Both the position numbers and the translations under genes were made by a program. From positions 1 to 22,882 of the forward strand of contig CAYQMF010000114.1 in assembly GCA_964418595.1 (NCBI GenBank): a stretch of 22,882 nucleotides of DNA, given 5' to 3'. Of the stretch, positions 15,732-22,882 are shown in pieces. Numbering within the stretch: position 1 is the stretch's first letter; each line of letters starts with the position of its first letter. Below the pieces are notes generated by a model that searched no databases, was not told the DNA's origin, and was given only the letters and a program-made list of their open reading frames with translations. This stretch comes from CAYQMF01 sp964418595 (GTDB lineage Bacteria; Planctomycetota; UBA1135; UBA2386).

Positions 15732-16972
15732 CGCGCGGCCAGCGTGGGCTCTGGGATCGGCCGGGCGTGGCGGAGAGCGCTGCCCTGTGTGCCGAGCTGG
15801 AGGCGTTCGCCGAGTTCGGAGCGCGGTCGCAGCGCAGCGAACTGCCGGTCGCCGGGCATCGCGTGCCGATGTTCGTGAACGAGTTCTGGACCGCGTCGCA
15901 GCGCGCCGCGCACCGCCTGCACGAGGTGAGCTACCGCGCCTGCTTCAAGCCGCAGCTCCCGCGGTTCTTCGTGCGCCGGCTCACGCGGCCGGGCGATGTC
16001 GTCTACGACCCCTTCCTCGGCCGCGGCACGACCGCCATCGAAGCGGCGCTCGAAGGTCGTCGCGTCGCCGGCTGCGACATCAACCCGCTGTCGCGCATCC
16101 TGTGTGGACCGCGCCTCGCGCCGCCCGACCTCGCCGCGGTGCGTGCGCGCCTGGATTCGCTCGACCTCGACGCCGACGCACCGGCGCCCGCCGACCTCGA
16201 CGTGTTCTTCCACGCCGACACCTTGCGGCAGATCGCGGCGCTGCGCGCGCATCTTCTCGCCCGCGGCGACGCAGACCCCGTCGATGCCTGGATCCGCATG
16301 GTCGCGGTCAATCGGCTGACGGGCCACAGCCCGGGCTTCTTCTCCGTCTACACGCTGCCACCGAACCAGGCGACGTCGGTCGTCGCGCAGCGCAAGATCA
16401 ACGCCAAGCGCGGGCAGGTGCCCACGCCGCGCGACGTGAAGGCCCTGATCCTGCGCAAGAGCGCCGCGCTGCTCGGCACGCTGCGCGACGGCGAGCGGTC
16501 CGCGCTTGCCGCGAGCGAGCCGCGCCTGCTGTGCAGCGACTCGGCACGCACGCCAGAACTCGCCGACGCGAGCGTCGCGCTGGTCGTGACCTCGCCGCCG
16601 TTCCTCGACGTCGTGAACTACGCGAGCGACAACTGGCTGCGCTGCTGGTTTTGCGGGATCGACGCCGAGCAGGTGCCGATCACGATGGCGCGCACCGTGC
16701 CCGCGTGGCAGGCGGCGATGGCGGGGGTCTTCGCTGAGCTGCACCGGGTCGTCCGCCCCGGCGGGTTCGTGGCCTTCGAGGTCGGCGAGGTGGCGCGCGG
16801 CGCGATCCGGCTCGAGGAAGCCGTGCTGCCGGTGGCGATCGGCGCGCGCTTCCAGCCGGTGTGCGTGCTCGTCAACGCGCAGGAGTTCACGAAGACCGCG
16901 CAGTGCTGGGGGATCGAGAACAACGCGCGCGGCACCAACACCAACCGGGTCGTCGTGCTGCGGCGACCCTGA
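15728..16972 (+). CDS. DNA methyltransferase (N4-cytosine/N6-adenine type), orphan
   Basis: A 414-residue SAM-dependent DNA methyltransferase. The SAM-binding motif DPFLGRGTT is at 94-102 with the ribose-binding acidic residue in GCDINP (Asp117). The catalytic motif IV is TSPPF at 288-292. SPPF/SPPY suggests N4-cytosine methylation, though N6-adenine cannot be ruled out. Motif I precedes motif IV, with about 185 residues between that may hold the target-recognition part. Residues 50-90 (NEFWTASQRAAHRLHEVSYRA, then CFKPQLPRFFVRRLTRPGD) match a widespread family of stand-alone methyltransferases. The GTG start at 15728-15730 overlaps the acetyltransferase stop by four bases, so it is translationally coupled. 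No restriction endonuclease gene is nearby, suggesting a regulatory or protective orphan enzyme. It ends six bases from a convergent gene. Confidence 0.85.
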   Translation: MTRGQRGLWDRPGVAESAALCAELEAFAEFGARSQRSELPVAGHRVPMFVNEFWTASQRAAHRLHEVSYRACFKPQLPRFFVRRLTRPGDVVYDPFLGRGTTAIEAALEGRRVAGCDINPLSRILCGPRLAPPDLAAVRARLDSLDLDADAPAPADLDVFFHADTLRQIAALRAHLLARGDADPVDAWIRMVAVNRLTGHSPGFFSVYTLPPNQATSVVAQRKINAKRGQVPTPRDVKALILRKSAALLGTLRDGERSALAASEPRLLCSDSARTPELADASVALVVTSPPFLDVVNYASDNWLRCWFCGIDAEQVPITMARTVPAWQAAMAGVFAELHRVVRPGGFVAFEVGEVARGAIRLEEAVLPVAIGARFQPVCVLVNAQEFTKTAQCWGIENNARGTNTNRVVVLRRP

Positions 16973-16978
16973 GCGCGA

Positions 16979-17914
16979 TCACACCCCGACCCAGAGGGTG
17001 CGGCGGATGAACTCCCCGAGCAGCGCGTCGCGCACGGCGACGGCGCTCGCCTGCAGCTCGGCGCCCGCGGCGGGCGCCGGCTGCGCCAGCATCACCACGT
17101 ACACGAGCGCGCGGCCGTTGGCTTCGTACCAGCCGGACAGCACGCGCGTCAACGGCGTCGAGTCAAGCGAGCCGGACTTGGCGAAGTGCTGCCCGCGGCC
17201 GGCTTCGTGCCCGACGGCGAGGCACGCGCGCGCCGCGTCCTGCGCCGGCAGCGGGAGCGCGGGTACGTCGCGCCGCGCCAGCGCGAGGAGCACGCGGCCG
17301 AGCGCGCGCGGCGTCGCCTCGTTGTCACCCGCCTCGCGTGCCGCCAGCATGTAGCGGCGCACCGTGATCTCCGCCGGGCCATCCCAGCGCGCGGCGATCT
17401 TCTCGCCGAGGCCGCGCGGACCGCCGAGCTCGGCGGTCACCAGGTTCGCGGCGGCGTTGTAGACCGCGTTGCTCACGTCCTTGCCGTGGATCATGGTCGC
17501 GCCGAGGGCGCGCGCGTCCAACGCGCGGAGCTTGCTGCCGATCTCCGCCTGCTGGTCGGCGGCGAAGGGCGCGAGCGCCGGATGCGCGCTGGCCTCGAGG
17601 ACCTGCGGCGTGCGCGCCGGCGTGCGATCGAGGGCGGGCGCCATCGCGCCGAACAACTCGACCAGGTACGCGACCTTGATCGCGCTCGCGGTGGGCATGG
17701 CCGTCGCCGGGTTGCGGCTGAACAGGACGTTGCCGTTCTGGTCGGCGACCCAGATCCCGGCGCGCAGGGTCGGCCCCGCCTTGGCGAGGAGCGCGTCGAC
17801 GCGCGCGCCGAGGTCGGGCGCCGTGCGCACCGCCGGGCTCTGGTCCTGCGCGGCGGTGGCTGCGGTGAGCAGGGCGAGAGCGGTCGCGAGGCAGAGACTG
17901 GAAACGGCAGGCAT
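16979..17914 (-). CDS. Exported serine-hydrolase, class A beta-lactamase fold, catalytic residues altered
   Basis: A 311-residue exported protein with a signal peptide at about 1-22 (ALALLTAATAAQ). The class A beta-lactamase/PBP-like fold is shown by the SxxK motif (Ser77-Ala-Ile-Lys80 in PTASAIKVAY), the segment VYNAAANLVTAELGG matching SDNTAANLLL, the TPRALGRVLLAL helix, and the KSG triad (246-248). The Ser and Asp of SDN are replaced by Val151 and Tyr152. The Omega-loop ExxLN glutamate is not recognisable before DNEATPRAL. Efficient beta-lactam hydrolysis is therefore doubtful; a peptidoglycan-, peptide- or ester-related role, or a non-catalytic one, is as likely. The ATG at 17912-17914 is preceded by TATGAT six bases upstream, fitting a leaderless mRNA. 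It is divergent from pepP. Confidence 0.8.
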   Translation of the reverse strand: MPAVSSLCLATALALLTAATAAQDQSPAVRTAPDLGARVDALLAKAGPTLRAGIWVADQNGNVLFSRNPATAMPTASAIKVAYLVELFGAMAPALDRTPARTPQVLEASAHPALAPFAADQQAEIGSKLRALDARALGATMIHGKDVSNAVYNAAANLVTAELGGPRGLGEKIAARWDGPAEITVRRYMLAAREAGDNEATPRALGRVLLALARRDVPALPLPAQDAARACLAVGHEAGRGQHFAKSGSLDSTPLTRVLSGWYEANGRALVYVVMLAQPAPAAGAELQASAVAVRDALLGEFIRRTLWVGV

Positions 17915-17920
17915 GCGGCG

Positions 17921-17926
17921 ATCATA
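17921..17926 (-). promoter_or_regulatory. Putative -10 box giving a leaderless transcript
   Basis: On the minus strand TATGAT is followed by six bases (CGCCGC) and then the ATG at 17914. The best -10 match of the window is thus placed so that transcription would start at the start codon. No Shine-Dalgarno site is present. Confidence 0.45.
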
Positions 17927-18012
17927 GTTCGCGCCGCCGCGCGCGTGACCGGTCCTGTCGTGCGTCTCCCGGACGCGGCGCACGCCTTCGCGATCCTTTG
18001 GCGAGATTGCGG

Positions 18013-18037
18013 GCCTTGCCAAGTTTGTGCGCAAGGC
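18013..18037. promoter_or_regulatory. Inverted repeat upstream of pepP
   Basis: GCCTTGC (18013-18019) and GCAAGGC (18031-18037) form a perfect 7-bp inverted repeat with an 11-base spacer, centred about 37 bases before the pepP ATG. It lies in the most AT-rich part of the 147-base divergent gap. It may be an operator for pepP and/or the beta-lactamase-fold gene, or a leader hairpin. Confidence 0.35.
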
Positions 18038-18061
18038 AACAATTCGCGGCCCTTGCAGCCC

Positions 18062-19396
18062 ATGCCTCTCGACGCCGCCGCCTTCCGTCAACGTCGCCAG
18101 CGCCTCCTCGATGGGCTCGGCGATGGTCTCCTGATCGTGCCCACCGCGCCGGAGCAGATCCGCAACGGCGACGTGCACCAGCCCTATCGCGCCGGCAGCG
18201 ACTTCGCCTGGCTGACCGGGTTCGGCGAACCGGAAGCGGTCCTCGTCGCGTGGCGCCTCGGCAAGGGTCGCCACCACGCCGTGCTGTTCGTGCGGCCGCG
18301 CGACAAGGAGCGCGAGATCTGGGATGGCCGTCGCGCCGGGGTGCTCGGCGCGAAGAAACTGTGCGGCGTCGAGGAAGCGCGCCCGATCGCCCAGCTCTTC
18401 CAGGACCTGGCGGAGCTGCTCGGCGCGCATCGGCGCGTGTTCTGGCGGCTCGGCGCCGACGCCGAGCACGACCGCCGCCTGTTCGGCGCGTTCGCGCGGC
18501 ACGCCGCGCAGCAACGGCGCGCGCACCCGCCCGCGCACCCGATCCTGCAGGATCCGGGCCCCGCGATCGCCGCGCTGCGCCTCCACAAGGACGCGGCCGA
18601 GATCGACGCGCTCGCGCGCGCCGCCGAGGTGACCGCGGCCGGGCACCGCGCGGCGATGGCGATGGCCCGTCCCGGCCAGTCGGAGCGGCAGGTGCAGGCG
18701 GCGCTCGAGGCGACCTTCCGCCGGCTCGGGGCGCCGCGCGAGGGCTACTCGTCGATCGTCGCCGGCGGCGCCAACGCCTGCATCCTGCACTACCACGAGA
18801 ACGATCGCGTCCTGCGCAAGGGCGAACTGCTCCTGCTCGATGCCGGCGCGGAGGTCGACCTCTACACCGCCGACGTCACGCGCACCTTCCCGGTGTCGGG
18901 CCGGTTCTCGCCCGCGCAGCGCGCGGTGTATGCCGCGGTGCTCGCGGCCCAGAAGGCGGCGATCCGCGCCGCGCGCCCCGGCGCCGCGTGGAACGCGCCG
19001 CACCTCGCCGCGGTGCGCGCGCTGACGCGCTCCCTGCAGGGCCTCTCGGTCCTGAAGCGGGGCGACGTCAAGGCGCTGATCGCCAAGGGCGCGTTCAAGC
19101 CCTACTACATGCACGGCACCAGCCACTGGCTCGGCCTCGACGTGCACGACGTCGGCGCCTACCAGGACGAGAAGGGCAAGCCCGTGCGGCTCCGCCCCGG
19201 CATGGTGCTCACCGTCGAGCCGGGGTTGTACTTCGGGCCGCGCGACACGTCGGTGGGCAAGGAGCTGCGCGGCATCGGCGTGCGCATCGAGGACGACGTG
19301 CTGATCACCGCGCGCGGCAACCGCGTCCTCACCGCGGCGGCGCCGAAGGAGATCGCCGACGTCGAAGCCGCGTGCGCGGCGGCGGGGGGTCGCTAA
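18062..19396 (+). CDS. pepP: Xaa-Pro aminopeptidase (aminopeptidase P)
   Basis: A 444-residue metallopeptidase that removes the N-terminal residue from peptides with Pro in second position; cytoplasmic, normally two Mn ions. An N-terminal aminopeptidase-P domain is at about 1-140 (YRAGSDFAWLTGFGEPEAVL). The pita-bread catalytic domain is at about 175-440 and has every metal ligand: Asp260 in LLLLDAGAE, Asp271 in TADVTRTFP, His355 in HGTSHWLGLDVHD, Glu386 in TVEPGLYF and Glu410 in GVRIEDDV. His243 in LHYHEN is also kept. The spacing matches E. coli PepP almost residue for residue, and the length is normal. The ATG at 18062-18064 gives the usual N-terminus. The stop lies 10 bases before the next gene, and its TAA forms part of a possible -10 box for it. 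Confidence 0.93.
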   Translation: MPLDAAAFRQRRQRLLDGLGDGLLIVPTAPEQIRNGDVHQPYRAGSDFAWLTGFGEPEAVLVAWRLGKGRHHAVLFVRPRDKEREIWDGRRAGVLGAKKLCGVEEARPIAQLFQDLAELLGAHRRVFWRLGADAEHDRRLFGAFARHAAQQRRAHPPAHPILQDPGPAIAALRLHKDAAEIDALARAAEVTAAGHRAAMAMARPGQSERQVQAALEATFRRLGAPREGYSSIVAGGANACILHYHENDRVLRKGELLLLDAGAEVDLYTADVTRTFPVSGRFSPAQRAVYAAVLAAQKAAIRAARPGAAWNAPHLAAVRALTRSLQGLSVLKRGDVKALIAKGAFKPYYMHGTSHWLGLDVHDVGAYQDEKGKPVRLRPGMVLTVEPGLYFGPRDTSVGKELRGIGVRIEDDVLITARGNRVLTAAAPKEIADVEAACAAAGGR

Positions 19397-19399
19397 CCT
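19394..19399 (+). promoter_or_regulatory. Putative -10 box overlapping the pepP stop codon
   Basis: TAACCT starts with the pepP TAA stop and ends seven bases before the GTG at 19407, the spacing expected for a leaderless transcript. Read-through from pepP is equally possible. Confidence 0.3.
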
Positions 19400-19406
19400 C
19401 TCCGCC

Positions 19407-21461
19407 GTGACCGATCGCTTCCTCACGCGCATCCTGACCGTCCTCCTGGCCCTGGGCGCCCTGCCGGCGCAGCGCGGGCAGAACGCCGCTCCGAGCGGTC
19501 CACCGACGGTACGCTGGCAGCGCACGCTCGCCGACGCGGAGGCGGTGGCCAAGGCGCGCCACCAGCCACTCTTCATCTGCGTGAACATGAACGGCGAGGC
19601 GGCGAGCGAGCGCCTCGCGAGCGGGCGCTACCGCAGCCCGGAGTTCGCGAAACTCGCCGCCGGCTTCGTCGCCGTGATCGCGTCCCCGGATCGGCACAAC
19701 CCTCTCGATCACGATGCCGAGGGCCGGCGCATCCCGTGCCCGCGCTTCGGCTGTGTCACGTGCGGGGAGCACATCGCCATCGAGCCGTTGCTGTTCGAGA
19801 AGTACTTCGCGAACAACCGCGTCGCGCCGCGCCACATGGGCATCGGCGTCGACGGCAAGACGGTGCTCTTCGACATCTTCCTCACCAACGACTTCGAGAC
19901 CATCGACGCCGCGCTGCGCGAGCACGGCAAGCCGGTGGAGGGTGGGGCGGTGCCGGCGGAGGAGTCGTCGGAGCGGGAGCGCGCGGAGGCCGCCTACCTC
20001 GCGGCCGCGATCGCCGACCGCAGCAAGCTGCTCGCCGCCGCCGCCAAGGCGAAGCACCGGCCGTACGACCTCCTGCGCCTGGGCATGAAGGACGCCGACG
20101 CCGGCGTGCGCGCGTCGGCGCGCAAGGCGTTCGCCGCGGTCGCGGAGGCGAGCGCCCTGCCGATGCTGGTCGAGATCCTCGACGCGGAGGCGGAGCGCGA
20201 CGCGCGCAAGGATCTCGTGCCGGCACTGGCGCGCATCGCTGACGACAAGCCGGAGACGAAGCTCGCGCTGCTCGTGCACCAGGCGATGGTGCAGCCGGCC
20301 AAGGTCGTCGATCGCGACGCGTGGCTCGCCGCGCTGCAGCAGCCGCCGCCGGTGCCGGCGCCGCCGGACGAGGATCTCGAGGAGCGCCTCGACCGTCTGA
20401 CCGCCTCGGCAACGGCGAACCCCAAGGACGCTGCCGTGCTGATCGACCTCGCCGACGCGCATCTCCGGTTCGTCAAGGAGCGCTTCGCCGCGGGGCGCGA
20501 CATCCGCTTCGTGCTGGTCGACGCGCAGCAGGCGGCGAACAAGGCCGTCGCCGCCGCGCCCGACGATTGGCGTGCCCGGGCGCTCGCGGCGGTGACCGCG
20601 CAGATGCAGGGCGAGCGCGCCGCGGCGGCCGAGCACGCGCGCAAGGCGTTGCCCGGCCTGCAGGCCGCGGGTCTCGCCGGGTCGATCGACGCGGCGACGG
20701 TCCTGGTCGCGCTGGCCGAGGGCGCAGCCGAGGCGATCTACTCGGCCGAGGCCAAGAAGGCCAGGTGGAGTGGCGAGCTGCTCGCCGAGGCGGACGCGGC
20801 CTACGACGTGCTCGCTGCGCATCCCGCGGGCAGCGCCACCCAGGTGGCCGCGCATGCGAGCGTGCTTTCGTTCCTCGGCCTGCGCGGTGCGGCGCGCGCC
20901 GCTCTCCTCTCGGGACTCGCGCGCTTCACCGCCGACGTTGCGCTGCACGATGCGCTGCGGGCGCAGGTCACCGCGACGTCGGGCGTGCCGGCGCTTACGG
21001 CGGTCTACGCCGAGTTGGGCCAGCGCACACGCGACGAGGCGTCGCTGCGGTGGTTCGCCGGCCGCGCCGAACTCGTGGTCGCCGAGTTCCACAAGCGGGC
21101 CGGCGTCGATGCGCCGGCGCTGGCCGCGTACGGGCGCGCGCTCGCCGGCTTCGAGGCGAGCCGCAAGGCGAACCCGGAGTACGCGGCGTCGGCGACCTGG
21201 TACGAGGCCTTCGCGCAGGCCGGGCGCGCGCGTGTGTGCCTCGACACGGGTGACCTGGCGGCGGCCGCGGCGGCGATCGGCGATGCGATCGCGCGCAAGC
21301 CCGACATCGCGGAGCAGGAAGACGGCCTCGGTCGGACGCCGCTGTTCACGCTGAAACAGGTGTGGGGGAAGCTCGGCGAGGACGAGGCGACGAAGGAACG
21401 CCTCGCGGCCCAGGTGCGCGAAGCATCGGCGACGCTGTGGGCGAAGGTCGCCGGCGGCTGA
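19407..21461 (+). CDS. Exported thioredoxin-fold protein with helical repeats
   Basis: A 684-residue exported protein; the signal peptide is at about 1-21 (ILTVLLALGALPAQ). Residues 36-178 look like a thioredoxin-fold domain (VRWQRTLADAEAVAKARHQP, then LFICVNMNGE, and RVAPRHMGIGVDGKTVLFDIF). The redox CxxC is absent at the usual place (FICVNMNG). Instead a C-x4-C-x2-CGEH cluster (Cys111, Cys116, Cys119, His122) is present, suitable for metal binding or a structural disulfide. About 195-310 resembles HEAT-like repeats (GVRASARKAFAAVAEASALPMLVEIL). About 320-684 contains TPR-like helices. The GTG start at 19407-19409 is 10 bases after pepP. A periplasmic scaffold or redox/metal role is inferred; no precise function is recognised. 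Confidence 0.75.
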   Translation: MTDRFLTRILTVLLALGALPAQRGQNAAPSGPPTVRWQRTLADAEAVAKARHQPLFICVNMNGEAASERLASGRYRSPEFAKLAAGFVAVIASPDRHNPLDHDAEGRRIPCPRFGCVTCGEHIAIEPLLFEKYFANNRVAPRHMGIGVDGKTVLFDIFLTNDFETIDAALREHGKPVEGGAVPAEESSERERAEAAYLAAAIADRSKLLAAAAKAKHRPYDLLRLGMKDADAGVRASARKAFAAVAEASALPMLVEILDAEAERDARKDLVPALARIADDKPETKLALLVHQAMVQPAKVVDRDAWLAALQQPPPVPAPPDEDLEERLDRLTASATANPKDAAVLIDLADAHLRFVKERFAAGRDIRFVLVDAQQAANKAVAAAPDDWRARALAAVTAQMQGERAAAAEHARKALPGLQAAGLAGSIDAATVLVALAEGAAEAIYSAEAKKARWSGELLAEADAAYDVLAAHPAGSATQVAAHASVLSFLGLRGAARAALLSGLARFTADVALHDALRAQVTATSGVPALTAVYAELGQRTRDEASLRWFAGRAELVVAEFHKRAGVDAPALAAYGRALAGFEASRKANPEYAASATWYEAFAQAGRARVCLDTGDLAAAAAAIGDAIARKPDIAEQEDGLGRTPLFTLKQVWGKLGEDEATKERLAAQVREASATLWAKVAGG

Positions 21462-21471
21462 CCGCACCCGC

Positions 21472-21499
21472 TTGGCAGATGGCGGCGGGCCGGTAGCGT
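21472..21499 (+). promoter_or_regulatory. Putative sigma-70-type promoter
   Basis: TTGGCA (21472-21477) and TAGCGT (21494-21499) are separated by 16 bases. This is the best -35/-10 pair in the window, 42 bases before the ATG of the last gene. Confidence 0.45.
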
Positions 21500-21541
21500 T
21501 CCGGGTCGGCCGGCGATGCACGCCACCCTGCTCCATCGACC

Positions 21542-22576
21542 ATGCGCACCACCCTCACCGTCCTCGTTCTCGCCGCGGCCGCCAGCGCCCAGGGCATCAC
21601 CTCGCCCGCCGGGATGTCCCTGGTCGAAGGCAGCGCCTCGTTCATCCACTGGGGCGGGAGCCGGCGCTTCCAGCAGGTGGACTACAGCAACGCCGGCCAG
21701 CCGCGCGCCTTCGTCTCGATCGGGTGGCGACGCAACGGCGGCTCGACCGGCAGCGCGGGCACGCGCACCTTCGACTTCCAGGTCGACATGGGCGAGTCGA
21801 ACTTCGCGCTGCTGAGCCATCTGCTCGACGACAACTTCATCGTGGGCACGCGGCAGACGGTGTTCAACCAGACCGTCAACTTCCCCGACTGGAGCCTCGC
21901 GATCCCGGGGCCCGCGCCGTTCGACTTCACCGTCTCGTTGCCGGTGCCGTTCGTGTACCTGGGCGCGAATGCGCTGGTGGTCGAATTCTCCTACACGAAC
22001 AACTCCACCAGCGGCACGCTCAGCACCGACCGCGAGTTCAACGGACCGACGACGCCGCCGGCCGGCACGGCGCTGGGCACGGGCTGCGTCGCCACCGGGC
22101 GGACCGGTGCCTTCTCGCACACCGCGTACATGGCCAACGCGGACGCGCTGCCGACGCCGGAGTACGGCATGCGCCTGCGGCTCGGCGGCAGCAACGCGCC
22201 GGGCGCCGGCAGCGTGCTCGCGCTGATCGACGTCAACAACCTGAACCTCGGCGGCGTCCTGTGCAGCACGCTGTATCCCGCGCCGACCATCACCCTGCCG
22301 CTGACTGCGCAGGCGTCGGGAGTCGTGCCGGATGTGAACCTGCAGTTCACCTACCACCGCAGTCTCGTCGGCCTCACGCTCTACACGCAGCTCGCCGGCG
22401 TGGACCCCGGCCAGACGCCCTTCCCGATCGTGCTCTCGAACGGGCGCAGCACGGCGATGGGGAGCACGCCGATCGTCAATGCGCACCGGTGCTCGTATGC
22501 GTGGTACACGATCCCGAGCACGACTGGTACCGCGACGCACTTCATCGGCGGTGGGATGGTCATGAACCTGCAGTAG
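21542..22576 (+). CDS. Secreted protein of unknown function
   Basis: Not recognised. 344 residues; the signal peptide is very short and clear at 1-16 (MRTTLTVLVLAAAASA, cleavage near Ala16/Gln17). The mature part is rich in Gly, Thr, Ser, Asn and aromatic residues and reads as beta-sandwich strands: SASFIHWGGSRRFQQVDYS, FDFQVDMGESNFALL and NALVVEFSYTNNS. The second half contains VNNLNLGGVLCSTLYPAP, LYTQLAGVDPG and a final HFIGGGMVMNLQ, a layout seen in planctomycete extracellular proteins with a lectin-like C-terminal module. Four cysteines could pair as disulfides outside the cell. The ATG at 21542 gives the complete signal peptide; no Shine-Dalgarno site is visible. Probably surface or secreted; no catalytic motif. 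Confidence 0.75.
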   Translation: MRTTLTVLVLAAAASAQGITSPAGMSLVEGSASFIHWGGSRRFQQVDYSNAGQPRAFVSIGWRRNGGSTGSAGTRTFDFQVDMGESNFALLSHLLDDNFIVGTRQTVFNQTVNFPDWSLAIPGPAPFDFTVSLPVPFVYLGANALVVEFSYTNNSTSGTLSTDREFNGPTTPPAGTALGTGCVATGRTGAFSHTAYMANADALPTPEYGMRLRLGGSNAPGAGSVLALIDVNNLNLGGVLCSTLYPAPTITLPLTAQASGVVPDVNLQFTYHRSLVGLTLYTQLAGVDPGQTPFPIVLSNGRSTAMGSTPIVNAHRCSYAWYTIPSTTGTATHFIGGGMVMNLQ

Positions 22577-22625
22577 AAGCGTGGGGCGTTGCGTCGACGG
22601 GAGCGCTGGATCGGGCACGGGCACC

Positions 22626-22652
22626 GCTCGGCGGCGCGCAGCGCCGCCGAGC
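22626..22652. terminator. Perfect 12-bp hairpin after the last gene
   Basis: GCTCGGCGGCGC and its exact complement are separated by a GCA loop, 50 bases after the stop at 22576. The stem is strong enough to act as a terminator or an mRNA 3' end, but no T-run follows on either strand, so it is not a textbook intrinsic terminator. A 6-bp inverted repeat GAGTGC/GCACTC follows at 22678-22702. Confidence 0.45.
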
Positions 22653-22826
22653 TGGGCTCGGGCACGTTCAGGTCGGTGAGTGCGAGCGTCGGGTGGGCAC
22701 TCGCTCCGATGCGTGCCGGGTCCCTCGCCCCGTCTCTGTCGTGAACGTGCGCGTGCCCACTCGACGCGCCCGTGCTATGAGCGGGCGCGCGCGACCCCTC
22801 CGATTGTCCGGTCGATCTTCGCGCGC

Positions 22827-22876
22827 GGTACCCCTGTACCAGGGAAGCGCCAGTCGGAGCGTAAGCTCCGGCTGGT
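22827..22876 (+). other. Strong GNRA-tetraloop hairpin and two mutually exclusive small hairpins
   Basis: At 22850-22860/22865-22875 an 11-bp stem (10 Watson-Crick pairs and one G-T wobble, plus a terminal wobble at 22849/22876) is capped by GTAA, a GNRA tetraloop if transcribed on the plus strand. Just before it, GGTAC-CCCT-GTACC (22827-22840) and CCCTG-TAC-CAGGG (22832-22844) overlap and cannot both form. This looks like structured RNA, possibly a leader of a gene beyond the window. The rest of the 306-base tail (22577-22882) has no convincing gene; an ATG at 22777 is open to the edge but reads as Arg/Ser-rich low-complexity sequence. Confidence 0.4.
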
Positions 22877-22882
22877 CCGGCG

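Noticed and set aside
16979..17914. Calling this gene a beta-lactamase resistance gene
   Set aside because: The SDN Ser/Asp and the Omega-loop Glu are not found, so only the fold can be supported.
19329..21536. 735-codon minus-strand frame opposite the thioredoxin-fold gene
   Set aside because: Arg/Gly/His-rich with no motif, and it extends through the pepP end. The plus frame has a signal peptide, a fold pattern and repeats.
22777..22882. Open frame from ATG to the window edge
   Set aside because: Only 35 codons are visible, Arg/Ser-rich, without ribosome-binding site, and it crosses a strong hairpin. Not supported as a gene from this window alone.

Overview
The window is about 70% GC and reads like a planctomycete chromosome segment, or a close relative. 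The signs are an ECF sigma factor overlapping a Hanks-type kinase fused to a sulfatase-modifying-factor (FGE) domain, a second FGE-like protein, secreted beta-helix and lectin-like proteins with short signal peptides, and very large hypothetical proteins. The taxonomy is inferred from gene content only. No rRNA, tRNA, CRISPR array, insertion sequence or phage gene was recognised. Because of the high GC, many long open frames opposite real genes are shadows.

Left part (1-9768): a secreted beta-helix protein (+) is followed by a leftover C-terminal piece of a DUF4143-type ATPase (-). Next, on the minus strand, is an ECF sigma factor/receptor-kinase pair with a 4-base overlap. Then come a 1080-residue protein of unknown function and a membrane-anchored protein, both minus and probably co-transcribed, and a possible 62-residue ORF.

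Middle part (9769-15058): a zinc-ribbon protein with a degenerate FGE-like domain (+) and an exported dienelactone-hydrolase-like enzyme (-) come first. They are followed by a RidA-family protein and a second ECF sigma factor (+). Converging on that sigma gene is the most interesting unit of the window: a three-gene minus-strand operon with a 59-residue exported Cys-repeat peptide, a DUF692/MNIO iron enzyme and a DUF2063 partner. This is the layout of the bufferin/oxazolin (BufABC/HvfABC) RiPP metallophore systems. The peptide has an unusual sequence, with a possible lipobox and a core whose cysteines recur every six residues. Its leader region holds a palindrome and nested inverted repeats.

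Right part (15237-22882): a GNAT acetyltransferase is translationally coupled to an orphan DNA methyltransferase (+). A class-A-beta-lactamase-fold protein lacking key catalytic residues (-) is divergent from a PepP-type Xaa-Pro aminopeptidase (+). The latter is followed by an exported thioredoxin-fold/helical-repeat protein and a secreted protein of unknown function. The last 306 bases hold no convincing gene but contain a 12-bp perfect hairpin and, at the edge, an 11-bp stem capped by a GTAA (GNRA) tetraloop.

Several genes carry a TANNNT hexamer 6-11 bases before the start codon, suggesting leaderless or very short-leader mRNAs alongside a few Shine-Dalgarno-led genes.
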